This document shows positions 8,278 to 16,411 of a DNA stretch of 64,000 nt, one piece after another (position 1 is the stretch's first letter; each line of letters begins with the position of its first letter). The translations under genes were made by a program, and so were the position numbers. Origin of the DNA: RGIG4079 sp045637505 (lineage in GTDB: Bacteria > Bacteroidota > Bacteroidia > Bacteroidales > Muribaculaceae); the NCBI GenBank assembly GCA_045637505.1, contig JAZTZO010000003.1, positions 14,924 to 78,923 of the forward strand, read 5' to 3'. The notes beneath the pieces were generated by a model. It was not told the DNA's origin and did no database searches. It was given only the letters and a program-made list of their open reading frames with translations.

Positions 8278-8835
8278 TTAGGGGAGTTGGCTCGAAGTGT
8301 CGGAGGGATTATTACTTATTTTTGACACGGCTTTTTTATAAATTTTCTTGAGCTTTTTAGTGGCAAAAATATTAATGCCCAAGACTCCTAAAAATCCAAC
8401 TATAAAGATTATGACATTCACAATATAGTAGTTAGTCCAGTCACCTCGGCAATTAGGTAATTCAAGGTTTACTGGAATCATTTTGCCAAGGTTCATCAAC
8501 TCGTTTTGGCAAAGGTTGAAAGCATAATCAGTATTGAGAGTGTAGTGTTGGTACATCTCTACATAGCCATATGTAAATAATGCTACATACATCAAGGTAC
8601 ACAATGTTATGATAACGCTCTTTGCCGAGACTTTATTAATAACATTCTTGATGGCGTAGTATAGAATGGGGAGCGTAGATAATACTAATATCGCTCCTTG
8701 GAAATACAAATTGAAATAAACCGAAATTTCATAATAGGTTAGTCCTGTCACCTTCGCCAAAGTGGCAAGGAATACCATACATGCTCCAAAAATACATCCA
8801 AATATTGCATATAGTATGTTGAGTAATATTTCCAT
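8278..8835 (-). CDS. Hypothetical four-helix membrane protein
   Basis: A 185-residue protein with about four transmembrane helices (near residues 5-28, 42-62, 72-92 and 136-157), a loop of about 40 residues carrying two cysteines between helices 3 and 4, and a Lys/Ser-rich C-terminal tail. I do not recognise the family. It sits in the accessory cluster between the DUF6939-like and DUF6717-like genes and has its own promoter, so cotranscription with them is not required. No function can be assigned. Confidence 0.6.
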   Translation of the reverse strand: MEILLNILYAIFGCIFGACMVFLATLAKVTGLTYYEISVYFNLYFQGAILVLSTLPILYYAIKNVINKVSAKSVIITLCTLMYVALFTYGYVEMYQHYTLNTDYAFNLCQNELMNLGKMIPVNLELPNCRGDWTNYYIVNVIIFIVGFLGVLGINIFATKKLKKIYKKAVSKISNNPSDTSSQLP

Positions 8836-8915
8836 TGTTTAGGTCTATAATTTTATGATGATGAAACAATCTTGTCGTTATTTACACAAAAAGTTGAGAA
8901 ACTCGTTTTGTGCGA

Positions 8916-8946
8916 CAAATATATATAATTTAGAGTAGATGATAAA
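8916..8946 (-). promoter_or_regulatory. Promoter of the four-helix membrane protein
   Basis: The -7 TATATTTG (8916-8923) and a TTTA -33 (8943-8946) are separated by 19 bp. The leader contains an imperfect hairpin whose arms pair CACAAAA with TTTTGTG (8885-8912). Confidence 0.6.
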
Positions 8947-8949
8947 GTA

Positions 8950-8963
8950 GGGGCTTTGCCCCA
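8950..8963 (-). terminator. Short G/C hairpin after the DUF6717-like gene
   Basis: GGGGC-TTT-GCCCC lies 25 bp beyond the stop of the 8988 gene and overlaps the next promoter's upstream box. A T-run is absent. Confidence 0.45.
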
Positions 8964-8987
8964 ACTCTTTAAGTTAATGTATCTTCA

Positions 8988-9413
8988 TTATTGGCGCGAT
9001 GCTTTCTTGATGTACATGTATTTGGGATATTTTCCAAGAACGAACAGTGTTACCGGGCAAAGCCATATGTTTCGGTTAAAGCCCGGGAGATTTTCAACCG
9101 TGTAGGTTGCGCCCCCAGTTAGCGAATGTTCCATTCGGGTGAGTTTTGCATACCCTTCGTGCTCCTCCTCTTTTGAGGTGGGGATTACATTGATGTATGA
9201 AAATTGTCCATCTTCTGATAAAAATTCGCATAATGCGTCGGCTCCTGCAACCATCAACAGATTATCGTGGTCAAATGGCCAATTGGGGAAGTCAACATAC
9301 CATTTGCGATCTACTTCTTTGTTGAACTGTATTGTGTATTCTCTTTTTTTGCCAAATACACTGTTTGCCATTACTTTTGCGCCCATCACGATGTCATTAA
9401 CTGAATAATTCAT
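8988..9413 (-). CDS. DUF6717-like protein
   Basis: A 141-residue protein. The core carries EYTIQFNKEVDRKWYVDFPNWP, then MVAGADALCEFL, GGATYTVENLPG, and the C-terminal IWLCPVTLFVLGKYPKYMYI. This order (W-Y-hydrophobic-DxP ... MVAGAD ... WLCxVTxxVxGxxP) matches what I recall as DUF6717, a small family of unknown function. There is no signal peptide and there are no membrane segments. It is preceded by a long untranslated region (9414-9650) with a nested inverted repeat and the second 29-bp element. Confidence 0.65.
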   Translation of the reverse strand: MNYSVNDIVMGAKVMANSVFGKKREYTIQFNKEVDRKWYVDFPNWPFDHDNLLMVAGADALCEFLSEDGQFSYINVIPTSKEEEHEGYAKLTRMEHSLTGGATYTVENLPGFNRNIWLCPVTLFVLGKYPKYMYIKKASRQ

Positions 9414-9478
9414 AATTTGTAAAGTTTAAATGATTAATAAAAAAAGTTTTTGTCACGATGTAAATATTACACAAAGAG

Positions 9479-9538
9479 CGTGCCAATAAAAAACAGCGGT
9501 AAAAGCTGAATAAAAATGACAAAAAAATAATTGGCACG
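9479..9538. repeat. Nested inverted repeat
   Basis: The outer arms CGTGCCAAT (9479-9487) and ATTGGCACG (9530-9538) enclose an inner CAGC/GCTG hairpin. It lies 65 bp upstream of the DUF6717-like start and could be an RNA leader structure or a miniature mobile element. Confidence 0.6.
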
Positions 9539-9620
9539 GCTGAAATAACTGACAAAAATGCCTGCCTATATGTCAAAATGACGCAAAGTTGTGCTAAAAC
9601 TGTCATTTCCCTTCGATATA

Positions 9621-9649
9621 TAATACCGAGCGAGAGCAAAAGGTAAATG
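9621..9649 (-). repeat. 29-bp intergenic element, copy 2
   Basis: 25 of 29 bases match copy 1 at 7480-7508. The conserved blocks are TAATACCGA and GAGCAAAAGGTAAATG. It is placed about 210 bp upstream of the DUF6717-like start; copy 1 lies 126 bp before the A1S_2505-like start. Confidence 0.6.
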
Positions 9650-9741
9650 TGATGTTTTCCTTTGTTATTTAAAACTTTTATTGAACTCTAATAGCCTACG
9701 ATAGGTGACATGCTTTCTACCTAATAAGATTGAAATAGTTT

Positions 9742-10056
9742 TTATTTCCCTTGCTCTGCGAGTTGAATCGCTTTTGCTTTTAGGAGGTTGGCTTTTCTAT
9801 GATATTCTTGATATCTTTGTCGGCACATTTTTATGTATTGTTCTCTTTATTTTATTGCTTGTTGTGTATGAGTATCGTCATTGAGCATACATTGAAGTTG
9901 AGCAATCTCTACTTCGTGGTATTTCTCTTCATCTTCATATTGTTTGGCCATCTCTTTATATAGCGTGGCCTGCTCGTAGTATTCTTTAGAACTTTCGGCT
10001 GACGCTGTTGTGCAAAGTCCTAAAATAAACAATATTGAAATGAAGAATTGTTTCAT
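9742..10056 (-). pseudogene. Small secreted protein interrupted by an in-frame stop
   Basis: The open part (9847-10056) encodes 69 residues: a signal peptide (MKQFFISILFILGLCTTASA) and a hydrophilic helical segment with YYEQATLYKEMAKQYEDEEKYHE. It stops at TAA (9847-9849). Reading continues in the same frame for 34 more codons (9742-9846) as a Lys/Gln/Arg-rich helical segment (MCRQRYQEYHRKANLL..., ending AIQLAEQGK) before another TAA. The composition resembles the upstream part, so the ancestral protein was probably about 104 residues. Alternatively the 69-residue form is functional as it stands. No family is recognised. Confidence 0.5.
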
Positions 10057-10064
10057 GATGGAAT

Positions 10065-10769
10065 TTAATTGATGTTTTTTATTGCAAATTTGCCATTGGT
10101 GATGGTGAGGTATTGATTAGGGAGATTATCACATAGCCAAATGGTGCATCGATGTTCTAAATCATAATCTTGATATTTAACCTCGGCGGTTGAAATGGGG
10201 TGGGTGGGAGTGTGTCCCACGATTTGGGTGTATTGGGGAATAGCACACTCGGCCAATATAGCAGGGCGTATCCAAGTGGGAGGTTGTGTAGGCGATGAAC
10301 CATTGTAATCTCCGGGGTAGCTCGGCAAAAAACCAAAATGCTCGCAAGGTTCTATGTTATTGATCTCCTCAACTGACTCAACATTGGCTATATCCATCCA
10401 TTCTTCCGATACTCCGGCATGCGAGAATAGTAGATCGCCATCGACATATATCCATTGTGTTAATGATAGGAAACGGTCGTGTAATAGACTCATATGTTCC
10501 ATTACCTTTGGGAAAAGTCCACTACAACGCGCCCAACTATAGCCTAAATGTTGCATGTCGTGGTTGCCACGGAGCAAAATAGTTGAGTCCATGTTGAGTT
10601 CCTTGTAGTCCAAAATGCGTTCTAAATTGGTAATTTGAGAGTGCTCATCAATGTCATCATGGGTTGAAACATAATCACCAAGGAATATTACTTTGTCGGG
10701 CGATTCGTGTTGTATTATATCAATCCAACAATCGCGTCCATGAATGTCTCCAAATACAAGCGTTTTCAT
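10065..10769 (-). CDS. Calcineurin-like metallophosphoesterase
   Basis: A 234-residue cytoplasmic enzyme with all the metal-binding blocks of the family: GDIHG (residues 7-11), FLGDYVSTHDD, LLRGNHDMQHLG, LFSHAGVSEEW and VGHTPTHP. The layout is that of bacterial PPP/PrpA-like serine/threonine or ApaH-like phosphatases. The substrate is not predictable. Its start at 10769 is the first ATG and lies about 80 bp after the glycosyltransferase stop. The small secreted gene follows after only 8 bp, so the two are probably cotranscribed. Confidence 0.88.
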   Translation of the reverse strand: MKTLVFGDIHGRDCWIDIIQHESPDKVIFLGDYVSTHDDIDEHSQITNLERILDYKELNMDSTILLRGNHDMQHLGYSWARCSGLFPKVMEHMSLLHDRFLSLTQWIYVDGDLLFSHAGVSEEWMDIANVESVEEINNIEPCEHFGFLPSYPGDYNGSSPTQPPTWIRPAILAECAIPQYTQIVGHTPTHPISTAEVKYQDYDLEHRCTIWLCDNLPNQYLTITNGKFAIKNIN

Positions 10770-10852
10770 ATTATTCTTAAATAAAAGTTTATATAATTAT
10801 TGTGTTGTTATGGTTGTTTTATGACTTTGGAATAAGTAGCGAAAGCAAACTA

Positions 10853-11854
10853 TTAAAGTTTGCTCCAAGTTTTTTTGCCGCGGAGGTAGTAGTCGATGAG
10901 AATGTTGCGTTGGCAGTCTTCTCGTGTGCGCAGTAGGTCAACATCGGGGTGGGTGGTGTAAGCCTTGCGCATTTTTTTGAAGTCGCGATGAGCTTTTAGT
11001 ATGGCATTGGCATTTTTGAAATCAAATGTTGCCATAAATTTAGCCCAAGCGATAGTGTCGAGCAATCGGCGCACAAAGAGTTTCTTACCTCGGGTAGAGT
11101 CGGGGAGGTTTTTATGTAGCATCAACAAGTTGTTACGGAAATTGAGATATGTTTTGCGAGGATTTGAAGCGGGCAAACTGCCTCCTCCGAGATGATATAC
11201 CATTGATTGAGGCACGGCAACGATGTCGTAACCTTCAAGTAGTATGCGCCAGCAAAGGTCGATTTCTTCCATGTGGGCAAAGAAGTCTTTGTCGAGACCG
11301 CCTACTTTGGTGTAAAGTTGAGAGCGTACCATGAGTGCTGCTCCAGTAGCCCAAAAGATGGGCATTACACTATCATATTGGCCTTTGTCTTCCTCTACCG
11401 AGTCAAAGATGCGACCACGGCAATAGGGGTAGCCATTACGGTCGATAAAACCACCCACGGCACCAGCATACTCAAAGTGAGTTTTGTTGGCATAGGCTCT
11501 AATCTTTGGTTGGCATGCGCCTACATTGCTGTTGGCTTCCATATATTCAAGGAGAGGCTCAACCCACCCAGGAGTGGTTGCAACATCACTGTTGAGCAAG
11601 ATTGTGTAGGTGTAGTTGGTTTCTTTTATAGCGCGATTATAACCTTCGGCAAAACCATAGTTTTCGCTAAATTCAATGAGTTTGACTTGAGGGAACTCGT
11701 CGCGTAGGAGTTCAACCGATGAGTCGGTACTGCCGTTGTCAACAACAATGACATCGGCTATTGCAGAGTTGGTTGTAGCAATAACGCTTGGAAGAAATTC
11801 GCGTAACAATTTTTCTCCGTTCCAGTTGAGAATGATGACGGCAACTTTATTCAT
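10853..11854 (-). CDS. Family 2 glycosyltransferase
   Basis: A 333-residue GT-A enzyme. It begins VAVIILNWNGEKLLREFLPSV, with the nucleotide-sugar aspartate in VVVDNGSTD (residues 37-44) and the DxD-equivalent NSD (88-90). A central MPIFWATGAALMVRS and an acceptor-side motif HMEEIDLCWRILLEGYDI follow. This is the rhamnosyltransferase-like (WbbL) branch of GT2, which transfers sugars to cell-surface polysaccharides at the inner membrane. The gene overlaps the end of mtaB by 8 bp, so it is translated from the same operon. The donor sugar is unknown. Confidence 0.9.
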   Translation of the reverse strand: MNKVAVIILNWNGEKLLREFLPSVIATTNSAIADVIVVDNGSTDSSVELLRDEFPQVKLIEFSENYGFAEGYNRAIKETNYTYTILLNSDVATTPGWVEPLLEYMEANSNVGACQPKIRAYANKTHFEYAGAVGGFIDRNGYPYCRGRIFDSVEEDKGQYDSVMPIFWATGAALMVRSQLYTKVGGLDKDFFAHMEEIDLCWRILLEGYDIVAVPQSMVYHLGGGSLPASNPRKTYLNFRNNLLMLHKNLPDSTRGKKLFVRRLLDTIAWAKFMATFDFKNANAILKAHRDFKKMRKAYTTHPDVDLLRTREDCQRNILIDYYLRGKKTWSKL

Positions 11855-13169
11855 TGGTTAATTCTCCTTTCACTTCTTCTCCGTTATTGATTATTTCGTT
11901 GAGTTTTATATTTACAACTGTGTTGTCGAGCGCATTGTTGGCTGCGACTTCCACTTTGATATAGTTGTCGGTAAACCCACTCATAGGCTTGCCCGGTTTA
12001 GAATGCTCAAGCAATACAGGGCGAGTTGAGCCTATGAAACGTTGTGAGAAATCGTTGAGTTTTCGCTCCGATAGTTCAAGCATGATGCGAGTGCGACGAT
12101 GCTTTTCGCGAGGGTCAACAGCATATTCAATCTTTAGCGCACGAGTGCCAGGGCGCTCTGAATAGGTGAAAACATGTAGTCGTGATATGTCGAGCGATTC
12201 GATGAATTGTCGTGATTCTTCAAACAATTCGGGTGTTTCGCCACGCGCGCCCACGATGAGGTCAACGCCTATAAATGCGTCGGGGATAATAGCGCGAATC
12301 TTCTCGATTTTAGAGCGAAATAGGGCTGTGTCGTAGTGTCGATGCATCAATTTTAGCACTTCATCGCTCCCACTTTGCAATGGAATGTGGAAGTGAGGCA
12401 TGAAGCGTTTGGATTGTGCTACCCATTCGATTATTTCGTCGGTGAGAAGATTGGGCTCAATAGATGAGATGCGATAGCGTTCAATGCCATCAACCTCGTC
12501 GAGAGCCTTGATGAGATCAAAGAATGTGTCGTCGCGTCCTTTGCCGAAATCGCCGATATTTACCCCAGTAATAACAATTTCTTTTCCACCTTCGGCAGCC
12601 ACTTGTCGGGCTTGAGCCACCAGTTCTTCGATAGTGCCTGAGCGGCTACGGCCTCGAGCCATGGGGATGGTGCAATATGTGCAATAGTAGTCGCAACCAT
12701 CTTGCACCTTGAGGAAATAGCGAGTGCGATCGCCTCGAGAGCATGATGGGCAGAAGTTTCGCATTTCGCGAATAGGGGTGACTACTGTGCGAGGTTCGTG
12801 TGTTGTTGTGAACTCCTCAAGAAATTGTGTGAGGAGAAGTTTTTGATCACTCCCAGCAACGATTTTTACACCTGGTATTGCTGCAATCTCTTCGCTTTTG
12901 AGTTGAGCATAACAACCTGTTACAATAACTGTTGCTTGGGGATATTTCTTTATATATGAACGAATGGCTTGACGGCATTTTTTGTCGGCAAGTTCGGTAA
13001 CGCTACAAGTGTTTACCACTACTACATCGGGAGCTTCGCCGGTTTGTGCGCGTCGAATTCCTTTGTCGGCAAACATTTGTGCAATGGTTGAAGTCTCGGC
13101 AAAATTGAGTTTGCAACCAAGCGTGTGAAACTTTGCTGTGCGAGTGCCAAATGTCGTGTTGTCAATCAT
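11847..13169 (-). CDS. mtaB: tRNA N6-threonylcarbamoyladenosine(37) methylthiotransferase
   Basis: A 440-residue radical-SAM enzyme that adds a methylthio group to t6A37 of tRNAs decoding ANN codons. The N-terminal UPF0004 domain carries the second cluster's cysteines (C19 in TLGCKLN, C54 in NTCSV, C86 in TGCYAQL). The radical-SAM motif is CDYYCTYC (C159, C163, C166), and the C-terminus holds a TRAM-like segment. The motif HTLGCKLNFAE favours MtaB over MiaB or RimO. Two extra cysteines, C140 and C143 (FCPSC), precede the SAM motif, as in several Bacteroidota homologues as I recall. It lies in the operon after the FKBP gene. Confidence 0.92.
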   Translation of the reverse strand: MIDNTTFGTRTAKFHTLGCKLNFAETSTIAQMFADKGIRRAQTGEAPDVVVVNTCSVTELADKKCRQAIRSYIKKYPQATVIVTGCYAQLKSEEIAAIPGVKIVAGSDQKLLLTQFLEEFTTTHEPRTVVTPIREMRNFCPSCSRGDRTRYFLKVQDGCDYYCTYCTIPMARGRSRSGTIEELVAQARQVAAEGGKEIVITGVNIGDFGKGRDDTFFDLIKALDEVDGIERYRISSIEPNLLTDEIIEWVAQSKRFMPHFHIPLQSGSDEVLKLMHRHYDTALFRSKIEKIRAIIPDAFIGVDLIVGARGETPELFEESRQFIESLDISRLHVFTYSERPGTRALKIEYAVDPREKHRRTRIMLELSERKLNDFSQRFIGSTRPVLLEHSKPGKPMSGFTDNYIKVEVAANNALDNTVVNIKLNEIINNGEEVKGELTNE

Positions 13170-13194
13170 TATCTTTCGTTTATGTTGTGAAATT

Positions 13195-13593
13195 TTAGAA
13201 AATGCTCACAAGCTCAATCTCAAATATTAGAGTTGAGTTGCGAGGAATGTCATCGACTGTTTTTGAGCCATATCCTTGTGAGGCAGGAATGATTACTTCC
13301 CATTTGTCGCCCACTTTCATGTGAGTCAGTGCGATTTGCCACCCTTTTATTACCTCGTTTAAGCGGAAGGGCTCGGGGCAAGGTTGGGCGGTGTTGTCGT
13401 CAAATGTGCGACCATTCACCAATCGACCTTTATAATATACCGAAACCACACTTGTAGAGGTGGGTGTAGCTCCATTACCAGCCTTAATAACTCGATATAA
13501 CAACCCACCAGGGAGTGATAGAGTGCCCTCTTTGGTTGCTTCTTGAGCAATAAAGTCGAGGTTTAGTTGCTTGTATTCTTCTTTGCGACTCAT
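13195..13593 (-). CDS. FKBP-type peptidyl-prolyl cis-trans isomerase
   Basis: A 132-residue isomerase with the FKBP core: VSVYYKGRLVNGRTFDDN, then FRLNEVIKGWQIALTHMKVGDKWEVIIPASQGYG, and the ending STLIFEIELVSI. There is no signal peptide or dimerisation domain, so it probably acts in the cytoplasm, unlike the exported FKBPs common in Bacteroidota. It overlaps the preceding DUF4831 gene by 4 bp (stop and start share ATGA), a sign of translational coupling. Confidence 0.92.
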   Translation of the reverse strand: MSRKEEYKQLNLDFIAQEATKEGTLSLPGGLLYRVIKAGNGATPTSTSVVSVYYKGRLVNGRTFDDNTAQPCPEPFRLNEVIKGWQIALTHMKVGDKWEVIIPASQGYGSKTVDDIPRNSTLIFEIELVSIF

Positions 13594-14684
13594 TCCGATA
13601 GGTTGCTTATGGCACCAAGTTCTTTAATGGCGCCGGTGATGGGGTCAAACAATAGGTATGACGGCGCTTTCTTATCGGTAAACATCTTTGGATCAAGACC
13701 AAAGACTACGCCATGTTGAGCCGATGCAAATACATCTTCGCCATATGTTTTGCCGCGATAATCTATTTTGATAGCAATTTTCCCTGGGATGTTATATGCT
13801 ACACCACCTTTGGGGAACGATTTTGGTTCACCTTTTTCGGTGACTGGTAATTCGCCTTTTTCAACCACTTCAACCGATATGTAGATGGGCTCGCCTGCCA
13901 AGTTGCTTGCATCAATAACCCCTTCGGTGGCTGATATGCGAGCGAGAATGGCATTCTCAACAGCATCGGTGGGAGTGTAGGTGATAGTTTCAACCGATGT
14001 CGAAACTTGTGTTGTGCCCATAAACATTGCTATGAGCGCCGATTCTTGTGCTTGGAGGTTGTTGAGCACTAATTCCCATGCTTTTCCGTCGGGTGGCATT
14101 TGGTCGGCATCGCCATTGAGTATGTCGGTGCGAGTTTGGCGTATTGCATATAGTTGAGCAGCAGCCAATTCGGCGCGTTTGGCCGATGACTGACTTTGTG
14201 CTATTTCACCGCTGATAACTTGTTGCGCAGCATCGGTTTCAAGAGGAGTGGGAGCAGCAGCAACTGCTTTGGGGAGTGTGACCTCTTTTATTTCGGGCAA
14301 TTTGTCGGTATTAATGGCCAACGGCATATTCTCTTCGTTGATAACCAAAAAAGGAGTGGTGCCAGCCTTGAATTGCATGAGATATTGTTGTTCTTTGTTG
14401 GTAACACCGCGAGGGGTTATTGTTATTGATTTAAGAACAATTGAATGGCTCTCGTTGGCAATAGCATCATCGGTGTTGAGGAATTTCTTTGCATAACGAT
14501 AAAATTCACCGGGCTTTTTTGTTGTGGTCTCGGTCTCGATAGTAATATCGACAACTGTGGTGGGTAATGAGTATATGATGCCATATTCACTTGCTTTGGT
14601 TGCAGTGAGTTTTTGCGTGGTTTGAGCTGTAATATTAATGCTCATACACAATGCTATGGCGCCTATTAACCATGATTTTTTCAT
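13590..14684 (-). CDS. DUF4831 family secreted protein
   Basis: A 364-residue exported protein with a signal peptide ending near SINITAQ. It matches the DUF4831 layout common in Bacteroidales: an N-terminal YSLPTTVVDITIETETTTKKPGEFYRYAKKFL block, a central helical segment rich in Ala/Gln, and the C-terminal GVVFGLDPKMFTDKKAPSYLLFDPITGAI. Function is unknown. It overlaps the FKBP gene by 4 bp and follows the NAD(P)HX repair gene closely, so it belongs to a five-gene operon that otherwise encodes cytoplasmic enzymes. Confidence 0.85.
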   Translation of the reverse strand: MKKSWLIGAIALCMSINITAQTTQKLTATKASEYGIIYSLPTTVVDITIETETTTKKPGEFYRYAKKFLNTDDAIANESHSIVLKSITITPRGVTNKEQQYLMQFKAGTTPFLVINEENMPLAINTDKLPEIKEVTLPKAVAAAPTPLETDAAQQVISGEIAQSQSSAKRAELAAAQLYAIRQTRTDILNGDADQMPPDGKAWELVLNNLQAQESALIAMFMGTTQVSTSVETITYTPTDAVENAILARISATEGVIDASNLAGEPIYISVEVVEKGELPVTEKGEPKSFPKGGVAYNIPGKIAIKIDYRGKTYGEDVFASAQHGVVFGLDPKMFTDKKAPSYLLFDPITGAIKELGAISNLSE

Positions 14685-14705
14685 TGTTATGATATAGTTT
14701 AGTTG

Positions 14706-16223
14706 TTAAGTAGTCATTATTTGTTTGATAGCGCGACCTATATTGTTGGCAATATCGCCTGCCTTTACTCCAAATATTCCATGCTCTTCGCTTGCTAATT
14801 CTCCAGCCACTCCATGGATATATATAGCAATAAGTGATGCTATCTCGGGAGCATAGCCTTGAGCCATGAAACCAGCCATAAGCCCTGTGAGAGTGTCGCC
14901 ACTTCCTGCAGTAGCCAATGAGGCATTGCCCGAGGTGTTGAAATAGATGTGCCCATCGTGGCGAATCACGGCTGTGTATCGACCTTTGAGCACGATGAGG
15001 ATGTTGTAGCGTTTAGCGCGGTCAATGGCTTTTTTGAGTCGCTCTTCATCGCTTTTGTGGTTGCCAAACAATCGGTCAAACTCTCCAGCATGTGGAGTGA
15101 TGATTGAATTGGCAGGAATATAGTTCAATAGTGATGGACGCAATGCAATACAATTGAGCGCATCGGCATCAAGAATCACTGGTTGGGTGGTGTTCTTGAG
15201 GAATTTTTCAAGAGCTTGTATTGTTAACTCATGAGTTCCTATGCCAGGACCTATTGCAATGGCATTATAGCTATGCGCAAAGTTGATGTCGGTGGGAATG
15301 ATGTCGTGTCTGTCGGCAACAAACATCGCTTCGGGAACTGATGACTGGATGATGTTGTATCCACAACGAGGAGAATAAACCGACACTTTTCCGGCACCAG
15401 AGCGGCATGCTGCATTGGCACACAACACGGCTGCCCCCATCATGCCATAACTGCCGGCAATGAGTAGAGCCGAACCACAATCGGCCTTGCTGGCAAATAT
15501 ATCTCGTTTCTTTATGGTTTGTCTTATCTCTGACTTTTCGACCAAGAAGTAGTTTGAGGGGCTTTTGCGTATCGCATCGGCATTTAACTCAATATCAAGC
15601 ACCTTCCATTCGCCAACCAACTCGGCATTGTCGCGTAAAAGGAATGCCAATCGAGGGAATTGAATGGCAAGAGTGAGGTCGGCATGGATGATGTTGCGAT
15701 TTATGGGATTAGAGTTCCAGTCGCCCATGAGCCCCGAAGGCACATCAATAGATAGGACGGTTGCGCCCGATTCGTTGATGTATCGCACAAGAGAGGTGAA
15801 TCCTCCCGAGATGGGTTTGTTGAGTCCAGTGCCAAACAAGCCGTCGATAACCAAGTAGGAAGGTGATATGGCGGGCAAAGTGAAGTTGGTGGTGATTTCA
15901 AAAAGGTTGGCATTGCCCATTTCAATCAATCGGTCGCGACAAACTTTACACTCGGGGCTTAAACTATCGCCGCCTATGTTGAAGAGGTATATCTCGGGAT
16001 TGTAGCCTTGTTCGATTAGTAGGCGAGCAACGGCCAATGCATCGGCACCGTTATTGCCCGAACCGGCAAATATCGATACCTTTTTGTTGGCTCTCCATCG
16101 CGATATAATTTCACAAGCAATGGCTTCGGCTGCACGCTCAACCAATTCCAACGATGTAACTCCATCAATTTCAATTGTGGCGCGGTCAATGGCCTTTATT
16201 GTTGTGTTGTCAAATATTTTCAT
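14706..16223 (-). CDS. nnrD: Bifunctional NAD(P)HX epimerase/dehydratase
   Basis: A 505-residue fusion that repairs hydrated NAD(P)H. The N-terminal YjeF_N half (about residues 1-215) is the epimerase, with AGSGNNGADALAVARLL and VIDGLFGTGLNKPI. The C-terminal half (about 225-505) is the ribokinase-fold dehydratase, with the GSYGMMGAAVLCANAACRSGAGKV block, VILDADALN, ITPHAGEFDRL and the nucleotide loop NASLATAGSGDTLTG. Both catalytic halves look intact. It is the first gene of the operon running through mtaB to the glycosyltransferase. It is divergent from hpt, with 188 bp between starts. Confidence 0.95.
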   Translation of the reverse strand: MKIFDNTTIKAIDRATIEIDGVTSLELVERAAEAIACEIISRWRANKKVSIFAGSGNNGADALAVARLLIEQGYNPEIYLFNIGGDSLSPECKVCRDRLIEMGNANLFEITTNFTLPAISPSYLVIDGLFGTGLNKPISGGFTSLVRYINESGATVLSIDVPSGLMGDWNSNPINRNIIHADLTLAIQFPRLAFLLRDNAELVGEWKVLDIELNADAIRKSPSNYFLVEKSEIRQTIKKRDIFASKADCGSALLIAGSYGMMGAAVLCANAACRSGAGKVSVYSPRCGYNIIQSSVPEAMFVADRHDIIPTDINFAHSYNAIAIGPGIGTHELTIQALEKFLKNTTQPVILDADALNCIALRPSLLNYIPANSIITPHAGEFDRLFGNHKSDEERLKKAIDRAKRYNILIVLKGRYTAVIRHDGHIYFNTSGNASLATAGSGDTLTGLMAGFMAQGYAPEIASLIAIYIHGVAGELASEEHGIFGVKAGDIANNIGRAIKQIMTT

Positions 16224-16356
16224 TATTTGGGATAAGTATTGTTTTGTTTGTCGGCTTTTTGAATATGCTTTAGCCTACAAAAATACAAATTATATTCGGC
16301 TTTATTGCTCAAAAAGTGGGTTAATTCATTAAAAAGTGATATAAATTTTCATTTAT

Positions 16357-16388
16357 TTTGGAAGAATGTTAATATTTTTATAAATTTG
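16357..16388 (+). promoter_or_regulatory. Consensus promoter of hpt
   Basis: TTTG (16357-16360), a 20-bp spacer, then TAAATTTG (16381-16388). The expected start of transcription leaves a very short leader (about 15-20 nt) before the ATG at 16412. Confidence 0.8.
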
Positions 16389-16411
16389 CACTAATTTAGA
16401 CGCAAAAGTTG

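Larger units (their letters stand above)
9414..9846. other. Structured intergenic region
   Basis: 433 bp lie between the DUF6717-like gene and the stop of the small secreted protein gene. It holds a nested inverted repeat (9479-9538), the second 29-bp element (9621-9649) and the in-frame continuation of the small secreted gene (9742-9846). An 80-codon open frame on the minus strand (9397-9639) has no family resemblance and probably does not code. Confidence 0.6.

Noticed and set aside
9397..9639. 80-codon minus-strand open frame upstream of the DUF6717-like gene
   Set aside because: It overlaps the real gene and the nested inverted repeat, and has no family resemblance or start signals.
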